A program made the position numbers and the translations under genes. A stretch of DNA of 64,000 bases, taken from positions 9,610,001 through 9,674,000 of the forward strand of contig NC_135034.1 of NCBI RefSeq assembly GCF_051020975.1, in the 5' to 3' direction. Under the pieces are notes generated by a model that was not told where the DNA came from, ran no database searches, and saw only the letters and a program-made list of their open reading frames with translations. Shown one piece after another: positions 1 to 14,900 of this stretch (its first letter is position 1; each line of letters begins with the position of its first letter). This stretch comes from Osmia lignaria lignaria. Lineage: Eukaryota; Arthropoda; Insecta; Hymenoptera; Megachilidae.

Positions 1-2520
1 TCGCACACTTTCATCTTTCCGGGGTATATTACTTCGTACTTTTTCAACCCCATCTGTAGGATATATATTTGATAATTTTCATATTCGAAACAGGGTACCG
101 GGTGTTTTATTCCGTTTAATATGTTTGAACAAATCTAACGATGAAGGTTAAAGGGTTAATCCTTAATTTAGAAGTAAATCGTAGAAGAAAATTCCTCGAA
201 TTACTCAAAATAGATTCTCTTAAACAATAATATTTATTTAAAACTGAGAATAGTCACGTCTATCAGTGTACATCATTAATTTCGCGTTTCCGCATCCAGC
301 TACTTGTCTGCCAGTACTTGTTCGTTTATTCTCGGTGCTGATTATGCAAACTTTTTGACGCATTGCCAATCGGCCGCGATGATTCACGAAGCCTAAGAAA
401 TTATTCTGGCTGGCCGAAAATCTGTTCGATGCACGTGTTGCACGCGGATTAACGAAAATCTCCGGGATTCTTGTTCGGTTAACAGAATCATGGGTACCTT
501 GATATCCGATTACAATTCTTCGTCTTCTCTGAGAACCATTTTTGTTGCCATTTTATGGCCAGTGGATATTATAACTTTTCGCGAGAGCGTTGCTGCGAAA
601 GGACACCCCAAAACCTCTTGGTCCTCCGGGTAAAAGGAAAAGAGGAACACGTAGCAGACTTGCTCGTGCAACATTGATCAGACATTACGACCAACGTCGC
701 TGGCATGGGATATACCACTGAGGTATGTTCGTACGGTGTTCGTTTCATCATTGCAAGGGTAAATGTTTTTTAAATTATTTATTGCTGAAATTTACCTAAT
801 TTCGAATCTCATCGTTCTTTGGTCATTTCGATGATCATCAGTAATTAAGGGAATTATTATAATTACAAGGCCATTGCAAATAATTAAATATAGTATTGTG
901 GAAAGTTAATTAGCTCTTCTATGATGATGCCCTTTTTTGATGTTTTCAAAATAGCAGCAGAATTCAAGATTATTCCAAATATTAATCACCCCTTTCGCTA
1001 TATCTCAATCCAAGCGTTCATAGAAATTAGGCATCCAATAGAAATTTTTCTATTAATTACTGACAATCTGGAAAGAAGAATACGTAGAACTCTACTAATG
1101 AACTAGTTAAGAAAGTTTGCTGAGCAATCGCGTTAAATCGGAGCAGCTATGAATTTAATTGGAACAAATGTGTAAAGAGAGATTGTTTTTGGGGATTATC
1201 AAAATCGCTTGAAAGCTGTTTTTAGTTACTCTGCATGGCACGCGGACTCTTCAAACCATGAAATTGTTATTGCAGTGAAGAGCTTTCAAGCAGTTCGAGA
1301 ATTGTTCCTCTTTGTCCTGGTTTTACGCTCATTTGGAGCAATGGTATTTGAACACGGACACAGAGTACGCCCGGAGAATTGTAACAGTCTAACGGATGTT
1401 AAAAGCGATGCTAAACTACATTTTTGCTATTCCAAAAGTACAGAACGTTTAATTTTTTTATTAAATATAAATGAACACCTTTTATTCTAAAGTCTCAATA
1501 TTTTTCAAAATTTAATTAACGAGTTCTAAAATTAATTCTAAACCACTTTTCTTCGAAATTGTAATTTAATTCGTATTTCAACACTCCTATAATACTCGGA
1601 AAATCCTACAGAAATCAAGGAAAGACAATCGTGATTATTACATAACGATAACCGGTGCATCGTGAGAATGAAATTCGAACTCGCTACGGGACTGTTTGCA
1701 CTGTTGAATTCAATTCGAAGCAGATAGAGGGTGGAGGGTTGAAAAGGAAAACAGAGAGCGTAGGGGGTTTGATATCGCAACACACGATGGATTACGAAGA
1801 AAGCGGAAACGTTGGGAGAGGAGGGTGGGCAAATGGAAATAGAAACGGGGAATATTTAGGTGGTTACACACCGTGTGACGTAGCTCGTATACAGCTATCA
1901 GTTGCGTTCTCATTTATCATCGCCATTAACCCGGTGACACGGTGAACTTTGCTAACCTTCGAGGTAAAATATAAATTCTTGTTTTGGGAGAAATTTCAAT
2001 TCACTTAATAGAAAAAGAAAATGAAATACAATTTTTTTCTCTAGAGATTATAATTTAATTATAAATGCAATTAAATCTTGTCATATTTCGAGTAACAACT
2101 CGTGCCACTTTCTGTGATCCGATGTTACAAATCAAGGGGTAAATATCTATCCGTTTTAATTACGATAATTTCGAAACGAGTATTGTTGAACGGTCGCGTT
2201 TTGGACGGCGACCAAAGATAAAAGGATCGATGAACGTTCCTGGAAAGTGTCGATTACTCCGCGGAACGTTCAATGACCCGTTGCTTAGAGGTGGACGGCA
2301 TCGGAAGGAGCGTTTAGAAACCAATTTCCCGGACAAAGAAACGGTGATTATCCGAGAGTAATCGCGGCATGCCGGTAGCCAGTCGACACCAGGAAGCGAG
2401 CCGCTAAACTCCCCCGGTTGCGGTGCAATTGCAATCATCTCGCTGCCTAGCCACTTTCACTGGTGACCTACTGTTACGACGTCCTGGCTTGCCGGTGACG
2501 CGGCACCTTCCACAATGCGC

Positions 2521-2545
<25 letters not shown>
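2521..2545. repeat. GT microsatellite
   Basis: About 12 GT units followed by GCGCGC and a degenerate GT/GCGT stretch. Confidence 0.95.
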
Positions 2546-2553
<8 letters not shown>

Positions 2554-5500
2554 TATGCGTCTGTGTTTGCGCGCGTGTTCGTTTCACCCTACGCGTGCAG
2601 CCTATTCACGATTCGTACGCAGAACCGTTAGGTGAAGAGAATAGCACGAAGATGAAAATAGAAGTAATAGGGAAGAGAGAAACAATCTTTACTTTGATTC
2701 TTATTTTCAATTACTTTATGGGAATGTAAAATTGATTGGAAGCGGTGGATGTTTAGTTTTCTGATGTTTAAAGAGGTTTGAACTTATTAAATTTGTAGGT
2801 TTCAACTAAATATTGAATGTTACAATGCTGAGACAAATTTTAGTGATCATTTGACAGTTTTAGTTTTGAGATTTGAAGTCGTTTGAACAAATCAACCCCT
2901 CGATTTTGAACTTTTTCTTTGCACATTTGCTAGGAATATTATTATTTTAGTAATCTTCAATTTTTAGCTCGTTGGTCTTAGGGTTTGGAAAGGTTTGAAT
3001 TACTGGAATCAGTAATTTCTATTTACTTTTCTTTAATTATTCAAATTCGAAGATATTACATTGTACTCCATTTACTAAGATTGAAAGGACTAGAGGAGGA
3101 CGAACAGTCTAGTCGCTAGAAACATTCACCGTTTTTCTTCTCTTCTCTTCTGCTTTAACTTCCGCGTCACGAATGTCATGATCCTCGTCGTGGCTGCTGG
3201 ATCACGAAGCATTCCGTCGAGGAAGATCGATCCTCGACTTTGCGATACTCTCTTCGTAAAGAACAAAAACTAAATGACGGAAAATTGAAAGAAATTTCTT
3301 TCCACAGACAGAATTGGCACTCTTAATTCCTAGTATAAAGTGACGATTTTCAAACTAGATATCCGTTCTCCAATTCATCAATTCTTCTCCCTTTTTCTGT
3401 CTCTCGAGACACGAACACGTTGAGCATGGTCATGGATTAAGGAAGCAGTTCTCGCGATCAAAGTTGTGCCCCATAGTCACTTGAACAGCCTATCTCATCT
3501 TCTACAGGCTTGCCAATTATCCTGGCAGTGCTCAGGACTTCGTCGAACTGCAAACTATCGGATTAGAGAGATCCACGAAGACCAGGCTCTCGATTTGATA
3601 GGTTTAAGTTCGAGCTTTCCATGTAAATAATTGTTATAATTATAGGAGGAAATTAATTTTCCGACTAGATATTTCAGTTTCAATCGAACGAATATTTAGA
3701 ATATTTTAGTGATATAACGTTGATACATCTAAATGTTGCAAAAGTAATAATATAAATTTATCGAAAATTAAAGAGGGATTTTAAAAAAAGGAAAATATAA
3801 ACTTGTACTAGCAATTCCCTCTAAAATCATTCATTCAACCAACGATCATTCTACCGCAGCATTCTCCGTTCGTTCAGCGGGAAAACGCGGAAGAGAAACG
3901 CAAGGAGGAGGCCGTTGCCTCGAGAGGGCAAGGTGCATGAACCGTGGGTGGTTGCGCAAGCAGCAACCTCCTCCTCGTCGTTGTCGTGTACCTGACCATG
4001 CAGCCGGGTCTCGGTTCTACCGAGACCATGATCGCACGCAATATGCATAAATTACCTGCGTGTATGGGCATGGGGGCAACCCGGTGGCCCTGCGGCGGTG
4101 AAAGTTGCCCGAGGTCAACAATCACCGTCCACCATTCTTTCGTGACGAAGAGGGCCATTCAGAAGGGTTGACACTATGTCATTTAACGATGGGGTGATTT
4201 GTTTGAATAGACTGAATTTCGGGGACACAATTTCGACAGAGGATTTAAAGAGATTCAAGGGTTTTCGGAGTAGATTGAATCTGGTAATTTTAGGATTATT
4301 AAATGCAGAGTATACATAATATCTTATTTTTCTTTATTTTGTTTTTTAACATCGCAATAGGGGATAGTTAATTTTAAAAGTAATAAAATAATAGGTAATT
4401 ACAAATATTTAAATCATCTGAGTCATAGGAAAGAAAGTGTTAACATTGTCTACATATTTATAAACACGTTCTCTTAGCTACTTTGTTTCACAAAGTGTCA
4501 TTGTCGCATTCAGTACGGTACACTTAGCATTCGGAAAGCTGAGCGTAGCATTTGAATTTCTTAAGAGTGTCACGAGCTAAAAGGAACGCACCTTTCGTTT
4601 CCTTGCAATTTACATACATCTTGTTGAACTTTGAGCCCTCAAACTAACATTGTAGCTTCGTTTGCAGTGTTATTCACACGCCAATCTAAACGCACCTTCC
4701 ACTTCCGCTCCTCTCGCTTTCTCTTATTCATATTTATACCCGTTGTAATCTTATCGTCTTAATCTTAAACTCATTTGAAATCGAATATTTTTTTTTTTGA
4801 AAAGGATTAATTCCAGAAGAAAATAATCGAGGAAAAAGAATTCCCGATGCATAAAAGAGAAAAAGAGGTCGCGGTGGTTGGAAACGTAGTGTCATTGCAC
4901 TTCGGAAGCCACGCAAGAGCTTTCAAGCTCGTAAAGCATCGATGGACAGGCGCTGTTTTCATCAGACTTTTCGAATTTTCAAGGCGTACACTTCCTCGAT
5001 ACGTCTATCTAGAAGTTTCTTACGTAATGACGTTCAAGTACAGACGATTATCGAGAAAGAAGAACCCTTGATGTATATACTTTGTATTTCTTGTCTAACG
5101 AAAATTGCTGTCGATCATTCAGGAAAAATAATTTCAATTTAATTCTTGATTGATTAATTTCATTCTGATATTTTATTATTATTCTATTTGTAATATTGGG
5201 TTAGTCTATTACAGCAAAAATATTTTGATTAATGAACATTATTTTTATCGAACCTATGATTGATCAGACCAATCGATAATTCCTCTTCCGGCACAAAATT
5301 ACAAAAGCGATTAATTCCCCTGAAACGTATATGTAGTTAAAGTGTTAATAATAATATTCAATCGAGGCCAGTCGAATGAAAATAAAATTCATCGTGTGTA
5401 GAAACATACGAGCGAAGTTGATTCGGTTATCGTCGTGACGGGATTATCTTACTTCTTTTTTTTATCAAACAGTCAGCTGACCGCAACAGCGAGACCTATT

Positions 5501-8500
5501 GTCAAGTTTCTCTCTCGCTCCTCCACTCGGTCCCTATCTCTGTTTCTCTCGTGTTTGTTATCCGACAGGAAGGAAAGCGTGGTCGAGATTAAATTCTCTC
5601 CATTGGCAAGGTTTAGGTTGTTGCGCCACATTCTCCGCATTCACAGCAGCTCCGTTCGAAGGTTAAGGTTTGCCCAATTTCACGAGCACGATTGTTGACA
5701 ACCAGTTACCAACCATTAGCTTTGATAAAATCGATCCAAACTTCAATACTATTAATTACACGAATAATTATTGAGCATACGATTGGATATTTTTCAAATT
5801 TAAATTTTCAATTTGGCACCCCTAGATTATTACTTAATTTCCATATTTAAGCTTTCAAGTTCTACTTTACATCATTCATTAATTTTCAAATTTAATTTGG
5901 TACACTCGCCTCGTCAGCGTATTCGGTAATTAACTTGGGAAGCCAAGTTCCCCGGCTACGACAATCCTGTAGCCGGAAAATCGAAATTTTTCCCCGCTAA
6001 CTTAATTCGATCGCTGTGAAAATTTCCATAAAAGAATGATCGAACGTGGCAAAGCGTAACAGGCTGACTTTCGTCGCGTTGCAAAGAGCAAATGGGCGTG
6101 TGGCGTTGAAGCGGTAGGGTCATTGACTGGTACGGTGGTTAATACAGCATCCAGGCACGCACACGATCGTGCCAGAGGGACCCGCTTTTACGCGTGGGAG
6201 TTATTAAAAGCCGAACGAAACGGCGAGAAAAAGCGACAGGCTTAAAAAAGGAGCCGAACGTTGGCCATCTTTTCGGGCGGGTGTCGCGGGGCTTCGCGTC
6301 TAAAGACGACTCGAAGCTGCCTTTTACAGCCTCTCAAAGAGACGTATTCTTGACTGAACCGAGAACCCAGTCGGCTGGGGTGTTTCCTTCCTCGAATTCA
6401 ACTGGAATAATTGGAACGTTGTTTCGAGGAAACTGTCGCTTGCTTCGGGTAACAGCCTTGATGATTAACAACGCTTTATCTAACGTTTCAAATGGAAAGA
6501 TGAGCCATAAAATGAGCTGAATGTTAGACACATCATATATTTTGGGGTAGTAGTACAAATATTAAAACAAATTTGCTTTGTAATTAGTCCAAGTCAAAAC
6601 TTAAAAAATAATTTGTTAGAACCCATGTGGCTCTCTGCCAAATATATGATCTTCATTTTTAAGAAAAATATTTTTTCACAAAAGAATACAATTATTTGAA
6701 TGTCATCATTGATATTAGAAGTTGTTTAGAAATGAACCATGCCTAAGTATTCTTATCTTTGGGGTGTCCGTTGGACGTGCGTTGTGTCAAACGGACCCCA
6801 TGGAAATTTCCCCCTATCGGTCGATGCAATTTCCCTGCAGTCTCTCCGGCTCGTAAATTCTGTTACGTCCCATTCAGGCGGCGCGTGCGTTCACGAATCC
6901 TCGTCGCTGGTACGCGCGTGTTTTCGAGCCGAGGCCCGTCTCGAGATACGCGCGAATGTACGCCTCCTCCCGCCGTTGCATTTCCATGTATTTTTATGCC
7001 CGAGTCATCGCTCCCACGGTGTATTTTTATCCGGACCGAGTGATATGTAACGTTCCGTGGCGAACGCGGGACAACCCCGACGAGGAAGGCAGATTGTTCG
7101 AATTGCTAGCCTCTTGCAACTGCAAGAACTGTGTCGCGTTGACGTGCTATTACATCTCTTCGTTAATGTTACATTTTGACAGACGGTGTCGCATACTTGC
7201 GAATATATAACACGGCAATTAGGTTGAACGATGAATTTTGAAACGTATAAACTCTGGTACGATTTCATGACATAAAAGTATCGCGAAATGGCACTTGCGA
7301 TACATCAATTTAAAGCTTAAGATCTTACGAAGGAAACTGCATAAATGCTATTCGGATATTTTTCATCTTCTCCAAAACGCATCGAAGCGATCGTAACATT
7401 TACTTACGCGCGCTGACGTAGGCGTGTGCCGATTTATATTTCATTAATAATAAAGATACGATGAATGAGAGAGTAACTGGAGGACCTTATGTAATGGCGC
7501 GGTCACTGACTCTGATACACTTTCTCCAACGAGAAGTTATCCGTCGTAGATACAGATAAATGTCCGTATCGTTTGACGTACGAAAGATAGACAGCGCAAC
7601 GAACAAGCAAGTTTTTTTCTCCGATGGAATTATACCCATTGAAAGTGAGAAAGGACCATTCTTTACGGTCACCGTTTCTTGCGATCGTTTTTCCAATACA
7701 AAAATTTATCCCCCATTATTTTGTTCGTTAATAAAAATCATTAATCTGTTCGATAAATTTGTATTCATAAAGATACCAGGTTACTGTACAATTAATACAC
7801 AGTACCATTAACATAATTTCACCATCTTAATTTAATAAGAGTCTGACTCAGCTCGATAAGATTTATCAACAATTAACCATCGAAGTAATTAAAGGAATGT
7901 AATTATGCAATTCATGAACGAGCCAATGCACTTTTCCCTCCGCGCATCGGATCGTTGCGTTTAAAGAAACGAATCGCAGGTGGTAGACTTGGTCGCGTTT
8001 TCCTGCGGTTGTGCGTTTTTATCCGTCCACCTCGAAACGTGTTCTGCTCTTCGTATATTTTTCTTTTTTTTTTCTATTCCTCTTCTCCTACGCTGCCGTG
8101 AAACTAATTTAGCTACCGAGACGATGACCGGGGAAAAAAAGACTCTGCCAATCAGTATCCCCCGGGGACGAAATTGCGTCGGTAAAGCTGGAGTTTTAAC
8201 GCGACGAAATATTTTTCAGCTACTCCTAAACTATGTCCACGTGGCTAAAATTGACGTCAATGAAACGGAGATTCGCGTTTTTACTATTTAATGGATATTC
8301 ATTGTATAAGTGATTAAATTAGAAACAATGGAACAGATAGAATTAACAATTTAATAGCGAAGGTAAAATGGAATAATCTGATATCGAAATATTAATTATT
8401 TCAAAAATCTTCTTCTTGAGACAAGGATACGAGTAGTTAATTATAAATGATCAAATCAATCAAATTATTAATTTTCGTTCAAATAAGATCGAATATAAAA

Positions 8501-9804
8501 TCAAGTTTCTACTGCTAAAAGTAAGGATGCTTCGAGCTTGATGTCAAGATTAAGAGGTTGAAACTTGAACAGAAAAACCGAGGAGAGTTGTGGAGTAAAA
8601 ATTGTACAGTTCAACTTGAAACTCTTTGCACTTCGTTAAACGCGGCGAAGTTTCTGCCGCTGCTGCCACGTTCCAGGGCATGGTAAGACTTCGTGCCGGA
8701 ATCGTTTCAGACTTCATAGAAAGCTATTTCGGTGCCAACGATAGAACTATTCAGACCTGGCCGCTTCCGCGTCAAAGCTACTTAACGCGACTGGTTGACT
8801 TCATTAATCGTTATATTAAAAGCAAACGACAAGAATAGAAGTCGCGAGTAAAGTTTGCCCGTCTACCAAACTACACAACCTAATTACCATTCGTCGATTC
8901 TTGAAAGATTTATTCGATTTAAAAAAATAAATGAAGAGTCATAAAAACCGTCATAACGCGGGTGTAACAAAAAGCGCAATCCCCGTCTAAATTGTAACGC
9001 TATCGATTCCATGGCATCGAGAGAGTCTCGTCGGTCAAGTCGACGCTTTATATCGCCTGGTAGATCCACCGTGGTGTCTGGTGGGGCCAGGTGCATCGTC
9101 CTCGGGGAGAAAGTTTGCTGCAACGGCGTAATACGCGATCTAGCCCAACCTAGCCGACAGACAGACGATCTAGTGGTAGTCTAGGCCTAGGATAAGATTG
9201 GATAGGATTGGATCTAGCTACGGTCGAACGGGTATGAGGAACGGTTGTGCAACCTGGTTGCAACCATCTCGAGCGGAGAACTCTTCCGAGACACGAAAAG
9301 CGAAACGAGATTCATCTGTGATCGTCCAGCGAGCTTTGTAATGATTTCAAAATTTTTATCTACTTTTGATTTTTAATATTATTTTAGATGAACTGAAAGT
9401 TAGATAGCATTTGTGATTCGAATTTGCAAAAATTCTTTTTGGGTAGATAGTGTATGGTTAATTACTTGATATTCAATGTAAATATAAAAAGCGTTTAATT
9501 TGAAACGACTGCGAACACGTTTTTCAGGGTTAATATCCGAAATAATCCGTCGAAGTGTGTACTAATAGCCGTCAATAATAAATTAAAATCGGCAGTGCAT
9601 GACGTTGGACGTGATTTCAACGTTAATTAGCAATGGAAATGATGCCCAGTCAAGTGGTGTCAATAGTTCTGATTAAAGTATTCATACGTTGTGCAAATAT
9701 CAATCGGTGTATTCGTGGTTAAATATTATTTAAATTGGTGTAAACAATAGAATTATTTTGATATAAATCAATGAATCATTTATACAATTATTTTTATTAT
9801 AATT

Positions 9805-9880
9805 TGGGCTTTAAATTGATTCATCACAAGTGCAATTTCGCGATATTTTGATGTCATCGAAAGTCGATCCACTATAAAAA
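9805..9880 (+). repeat. Dispersed repeat family, copy 1
   Basis: Contains CTTTAAATTGATTCATCACAA, GTGCAATTT and GATGTCATCGAAAGTCGA in the order shared by the copies at 27241, 28665, 28853, 31168 and 33233. Confidence 0.5.
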
Positions 9881-12800
9881 TTGAACGGGTTGCCTAAGTC
9901 TCCTTCTTAGCAAGATAATTGCGAATCTCCCGTCACAAAAGAGTTCCACCGAAGAATATCATTTCTCACGCTCGAAAACGTGACTTTTAGGGATTCTGAA
10001 AAACGATTACGTTGAAGGAACACGGTAAACGAACGTCTTGTAATCACAGAAAAATCCTGATCGATAGAACGAAGCTTCAGTGACAGGTGTAAGACAAGCG
10101 GGTGATTTATGACTCGCTTTTAGATCGCGAAGATTTCCCTGGAGGTGCATCGAAATTGGACTTTAGAAAGTGAGACGAGCTCGTGGAGTATGATTTTTAC
10201 CAATTCGACGGGTTATAATCACTACGCGAAACGTTCTGTTCAAGAATAATCACGAATACTTAGAAACCGATTCGTACTTTCATTTCAATTTCATGAAGAA
10301 TCCCTTGGAAGGAGATACTTCATTTTTAGTCTTCGTTTCAGATCACTTCTTTAATTAGTCGCGAATCATTAATAATTCAATTAAATCGAATAGAAGTCTT
10401 CTTATAAATATTTTATTAAACTGAAGTTCTATAGATACATAATTAAATTTCTTCTTCATTCCTATCAATCATGATTTAAAATTGCCAAAAACTGTTCTTT
10501 CCGTTTTCAAAATACTACAGAAAAATTTGTCATTTTCCAAAATCTCCTCCGAAAAAAAATTAGTTTCTTCATTATTCTGGACTTCGTGAAGTTCCCTCGT
10601 CTTCGATCGGATCCTTACAGGTAGACAGGCAAAAGCGAAATGGAAGGTAAGAGTCGCGACCAGTTGCTGGAAAGAGGTGAAAGTCCATAGGCACACCATA
10701 ACCGAGCTGCGCCGCCATTCATTCCGTGGCAGAGTGGTTCACCGAGCGGAGTCCAATCGCGAGCGGACCCGCTCCACTGGCTCGCGAAGCGTAGACGAGG
10801 ATTCCGCTAACTTTACTCATGGTACCGCTAATCCACGATGTTCTGTTCCCGGACCACCATTATACTTTGCGACCGTACCTTCCGGCATTTCCCTTTCCGC
10901 TCGTGACTCACAGACTCGAGACGCTTTAAATTCGATATCGATAGAAAAATGATAGACTTTGAATATGTACTTAAGAATTTAAATATTAGCTAGATAAAAA
11001 GAAAGAAGATTTTATAAATTTGTTTGATGCGAAGAAAGTTTATGGGAGATTCATGGGAGGATATAGTTAAAGGATGTTCTGTAAGGTTGGAGACTTCAAT
11101 GCGTGGATACGGAGGTTTTCATTTGAAACGTGGTTTTAAAAGTCTTAGATACCTTTTATTTATTTTTAATTAAATTTATTATCTTTCCTTTTTCTTTATA
11201 AGATAAATCAATCAATTAAATTTAATTACAGAATTTGTAAAAATAATAAGACTTTCGATACAAAGTTGAAAAATTATAATGACATTAGAGCTTAATTATA
11301 TTATAATTAAATTAAATTTCATTTCGTATCATAGAGCATAATTTTATTACAAGTTTATTTAAGTTTACATATCAAAGTTGAGCAAATATTAGGAAGATTG
11401 GAACGGCAGATCTTGCAATAGTTATTCATGATATCGCTAGTCCAAGGTTATTTTCATCCCCTATGACACATACTGGATCGTCGTGGTGCCCCATGTACCA
11501 CGGCAAGCCGGTTTTCCCTTTTATCCTCCCCATCGTAGGATCCCACGAGGGTGAAAGTGGGATCGCGTTATTGAAACTAGGAAAGTGACACGCTGTTTTC
11601 TTCTTCCCTTTTCTCTTGGCCTACGTTTTTTCTTCATTTTTCTTTTTTTTTTTTGCTACGAACTTACGTGTGTCGAGTTTAATGGCTCGTAGGGTGAAAG
11701 GGTGATTCTGTTGGATCAAGAAGGGGTGAAAATCGATACTACCCTTCGTGTGTAAACGACGAAACTAGGGAGAATATCTGTGACGTTTATGTCAATTTTC
11801 TATCGGGTTAAAGTGACCCACAAAGAATATTTATTACTAATAACGTAATTTCGAACGTATTTAAGAAATAATAGTAAAAAGATAGTACAGAAGATTGAAA
11901 CGGAAGGTAAATGAAACAGAATCGTACGAAATTCGATAGTAAACTAAAACACGAACAACCAAGGGAACTCGAGAAAAGAAGATAAAGTTCTCCAGTCACG
12001 ATTCTTCTCCTCTATCCCTGCTTTTCGAGTTTGTAATTACAAAAGACACTCCGCTGAGATTGCGGGGACGGAGTGACGTGTGGAAGGGTATAAATCGTGT
12101 GCACGCGGTGGATGAAGCATAGAGGAAGACAATGGAGTCACCGATAGAGCACTGATGACACGACGTAATCAGAAGTCACGAATTATAGAGCATGCATAAT
12201 GCAAGATCACAGCTACTGCAACATTCATGTAAAGCCGCGCGAGCCGAATTTTCGCGATTCTGAATTTCAATACGGGCCTAACAGTACTCTGCCAGCTCGC
12301 TCGAGCATGGAGCGAGTGAACGTGTTCTGTCCTCGAGATTTTGAGGGCTTTTGGATTAAACGTGTCGTCGAAATGCATAGCACGTGATCCACTTTTGTGC
12401 GACCTACCAGAAACTATTGGAATCTACATTCTATCGTATGCCCGTTCATTTTCATGAATTAAATTAATCCTTTGAAGTGGAAGCGCGTATAAGCTTGGCA
12501 TTACACGTGCACGGAATATTTTTTATTTAAACTAAATTAAACATCAATTTTCAATTTAATCCTGTGCTAACATTATAAGAAGATATTTGTCAAATGAGGA
12601 TATCGTATCGTATTTATACCCAACAATTTTTATCGAATCAATTTTTCATTTTCCGAATGAATGTATATTACAAAAACTTCCACGAAGAATGTCTGCGCTC
12701 CGTCTAAAGATGAACCATGCAAAAATCCAGAAAACTTCAACTTACTTCGATCCTTGGACGTGAAACTTGGAGGAAATGCAACCCCAACGACTGTCATACC

Positions 12801-14169
12801 GTGACAATTCTACCGTATTCAAGATATTCTTCTTCTTTATTCCATTCTTCGAGTACCTCGACCTTTCAGCCCTCGTCAGAAGTTCGCGTCATCCCTTGTC
12901 GATCGTTCAACGAGGAGAAATCTTTTCATCGGCTGCGGAGCTGACCAATCGACATCTCGTCTACTATTTTCCAGCGCATTTCCATGAAATTTCGTGCGCG
13001 TCCACAAGGAAAGGGCCTTAAGTGTGGCATATCGACGCCCTGTTACCAGATTGAAGCTCTCGAAGGGTTCTCGAAGAACGATTTCGTACATTCCAGCAGC
13101 TGGACGAGGGACAGGGTGAACGAGTTGGGAACACCATGGGGTAGAAAGCCAGACGAAAGTGTTTTTACACGCGGGAGGTCTTGACAGCTTAAAAAAAGGG
13201 CATCGAACCGGAGAAAGGCGTCTGTGTCTCACGAATTTCCATCGGAGTCTGGTGATTATTCGAAAGAATTTAGAAATTATGATTTCTGAAATGCTGCTTT
13301 GGTTCGTTTGAATTTTAAGAGTTTCGCGTGTTGTTAGACGTTTAGTTTCATAGCGATTCTGTTCATCAACGTTTCGAACTCTTCTGGATGTCGTAAGCTT
13401 CATCTACATTTCATCTTAGGCGACCTATTGGCCAACCGGTCGATGCTCAAACCCTACTTTTGATATTTAGTCTGCACGAGTTTCGCAACGTAGAATTGTG
13501 AAGTATCGTCGTGTAGTTGCGACGTATTCGAATTGAATTAATTGCCAACAAATCGATTCTTTTTGGGTATAAATGGACTACCCTTCTTTGATCAAGAAGT
13601 ATTCTCTTTTGAAGAGTGAAAATTGCAACGCTGAGAGGAGAATTCAGAGAATAGAAATTTCTTCTTTCCTTCAGTTTAATCAAACGTTACTACCATAAAA
13701 TCACAATTATCATACGAATATCTAACTTGCCACATTTTATGGTAGTATCACACCTTATTACGTGGCTGATACTTTCGTTGACTTAGGATCACCGAGTGAC
13801 ACGTTCAACGAGGCAGATCGCGGTTGTCGACCTCGTATTCAGAATTGGTCCCCTTAGGATCGCACGCTGCGCGTTTGAACGCACGTGTTATATCAATATG
13901 TGAGGTCATCGGGCGACGAGAAGTGACAGAAGAATCTTTCGAATGAAAATAGCATTGTCATTGGCAAATCTCGTCTGGCTGTCATACAAGATAAAATAGC
14001 TGCTCGAAAATCTCTCGTCTCTAGGTCTTTGGAGGAGGACCTTTCTAAGATACGAGGAATTATCGAGCACTAATAGCCAAGCTTTCCTAACAGAAAATTA
14101 TCTAACGGCTATCGCAGTCGATAAATTATATTTCTTGAAATGTTTAATTTCATAGTGAAAAAATATTTT

Positions 14170-14900
14170 TTAACACTCCAAATCACAAAAATGGTGAAAA
14201 CGAATAATACCACTTTCGTAATCACGGACAGATATATGCTCTCGATCATATAGACGCAAGGCGGGCGCATCGTGAGTGCTCGTCAATGCGGGGGCGCTGT
14301 TAGCGGCGCGAGCGTAATGGTTAACGGGGGGTGGAGTTAGCGAGGGGAGGCAGGGGTGGCGAGGGCGTGGTGGGAGATGCTTAAGCGAGTAGTGGGGGTA
14401 GTTCGGTGGCAGCAACGGCGTGCTCGGTGTCATTGCCTCGACGCTCGGGGCGGCCAGTGACTCCATCACTGACCTAGTGCCGAGGATGCGCGAGCCTGAA
14501 CGGAAACGGCCGAGCCAGAGGCCGTCGACCTCGGCCGGCCTCCAGCGCGACACACACCGACATTACGAGTAGCGCCCCGCTGCCGTACACATCGCGCCTC
14601 GTCCTTCTCTTTCTCCGTCACCCCTATCCCTCCCTATCCACTCCTCTCTTTCGCACGCGCTGTCTCTTTATCGCGCCAACCTTTCCCGTCCTCCTCGCTC
14701 GATCTGTTTCGATCTCCATTCCGTCTCTTTCTTCGAGCTCCTCCGTGGGCTTTCGAAGCGACCAGCTGGCCCGGTTGGTCCTGAAAATCGCGGAAATGCG
14801 CGAGTTACGCTTATGCGCGAGCCTCGCGGCCTCACGAGGGAACGGAGCGGCATGCGTTACGCCAACGGACACGACCGTTCAGACCTTTTCCATCGCGAGA
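14170..14900 (-). other. Small CpG-rich patch with an uncertain minus-strand frame
   Basis: CpG-rich island in AT-rich surroundings. On the minus strand an ATG at 14466 opens a Pro/Ser-rich frame of about 98 codons (MESLAAPSVEAM...) to a stop at 14170. The composition would suit a regulatory protein, but I see no domain or convincing donor. It may equally be a promoter. Confidence 0.2.

Larger units (their letters stand above)
1..14169. other. AT-rich non-coding region
   Basis: No gene, RNA gene or domain is recognisable on either strand. Frames are short and show no protein-like features. Scattered homopolymer runs, the GT microsatellite at 2521 and dispersed repeat copy 1 at 9805 are the only structures I can name. 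Could be intergenic or a large intron. Confidence 0.5.

Noticed and set aside
12876..13403. 175-codon minus-strand frame
   Set aside because: No domain, no splice context, and no protein-like composition; consistent with a chance frame.
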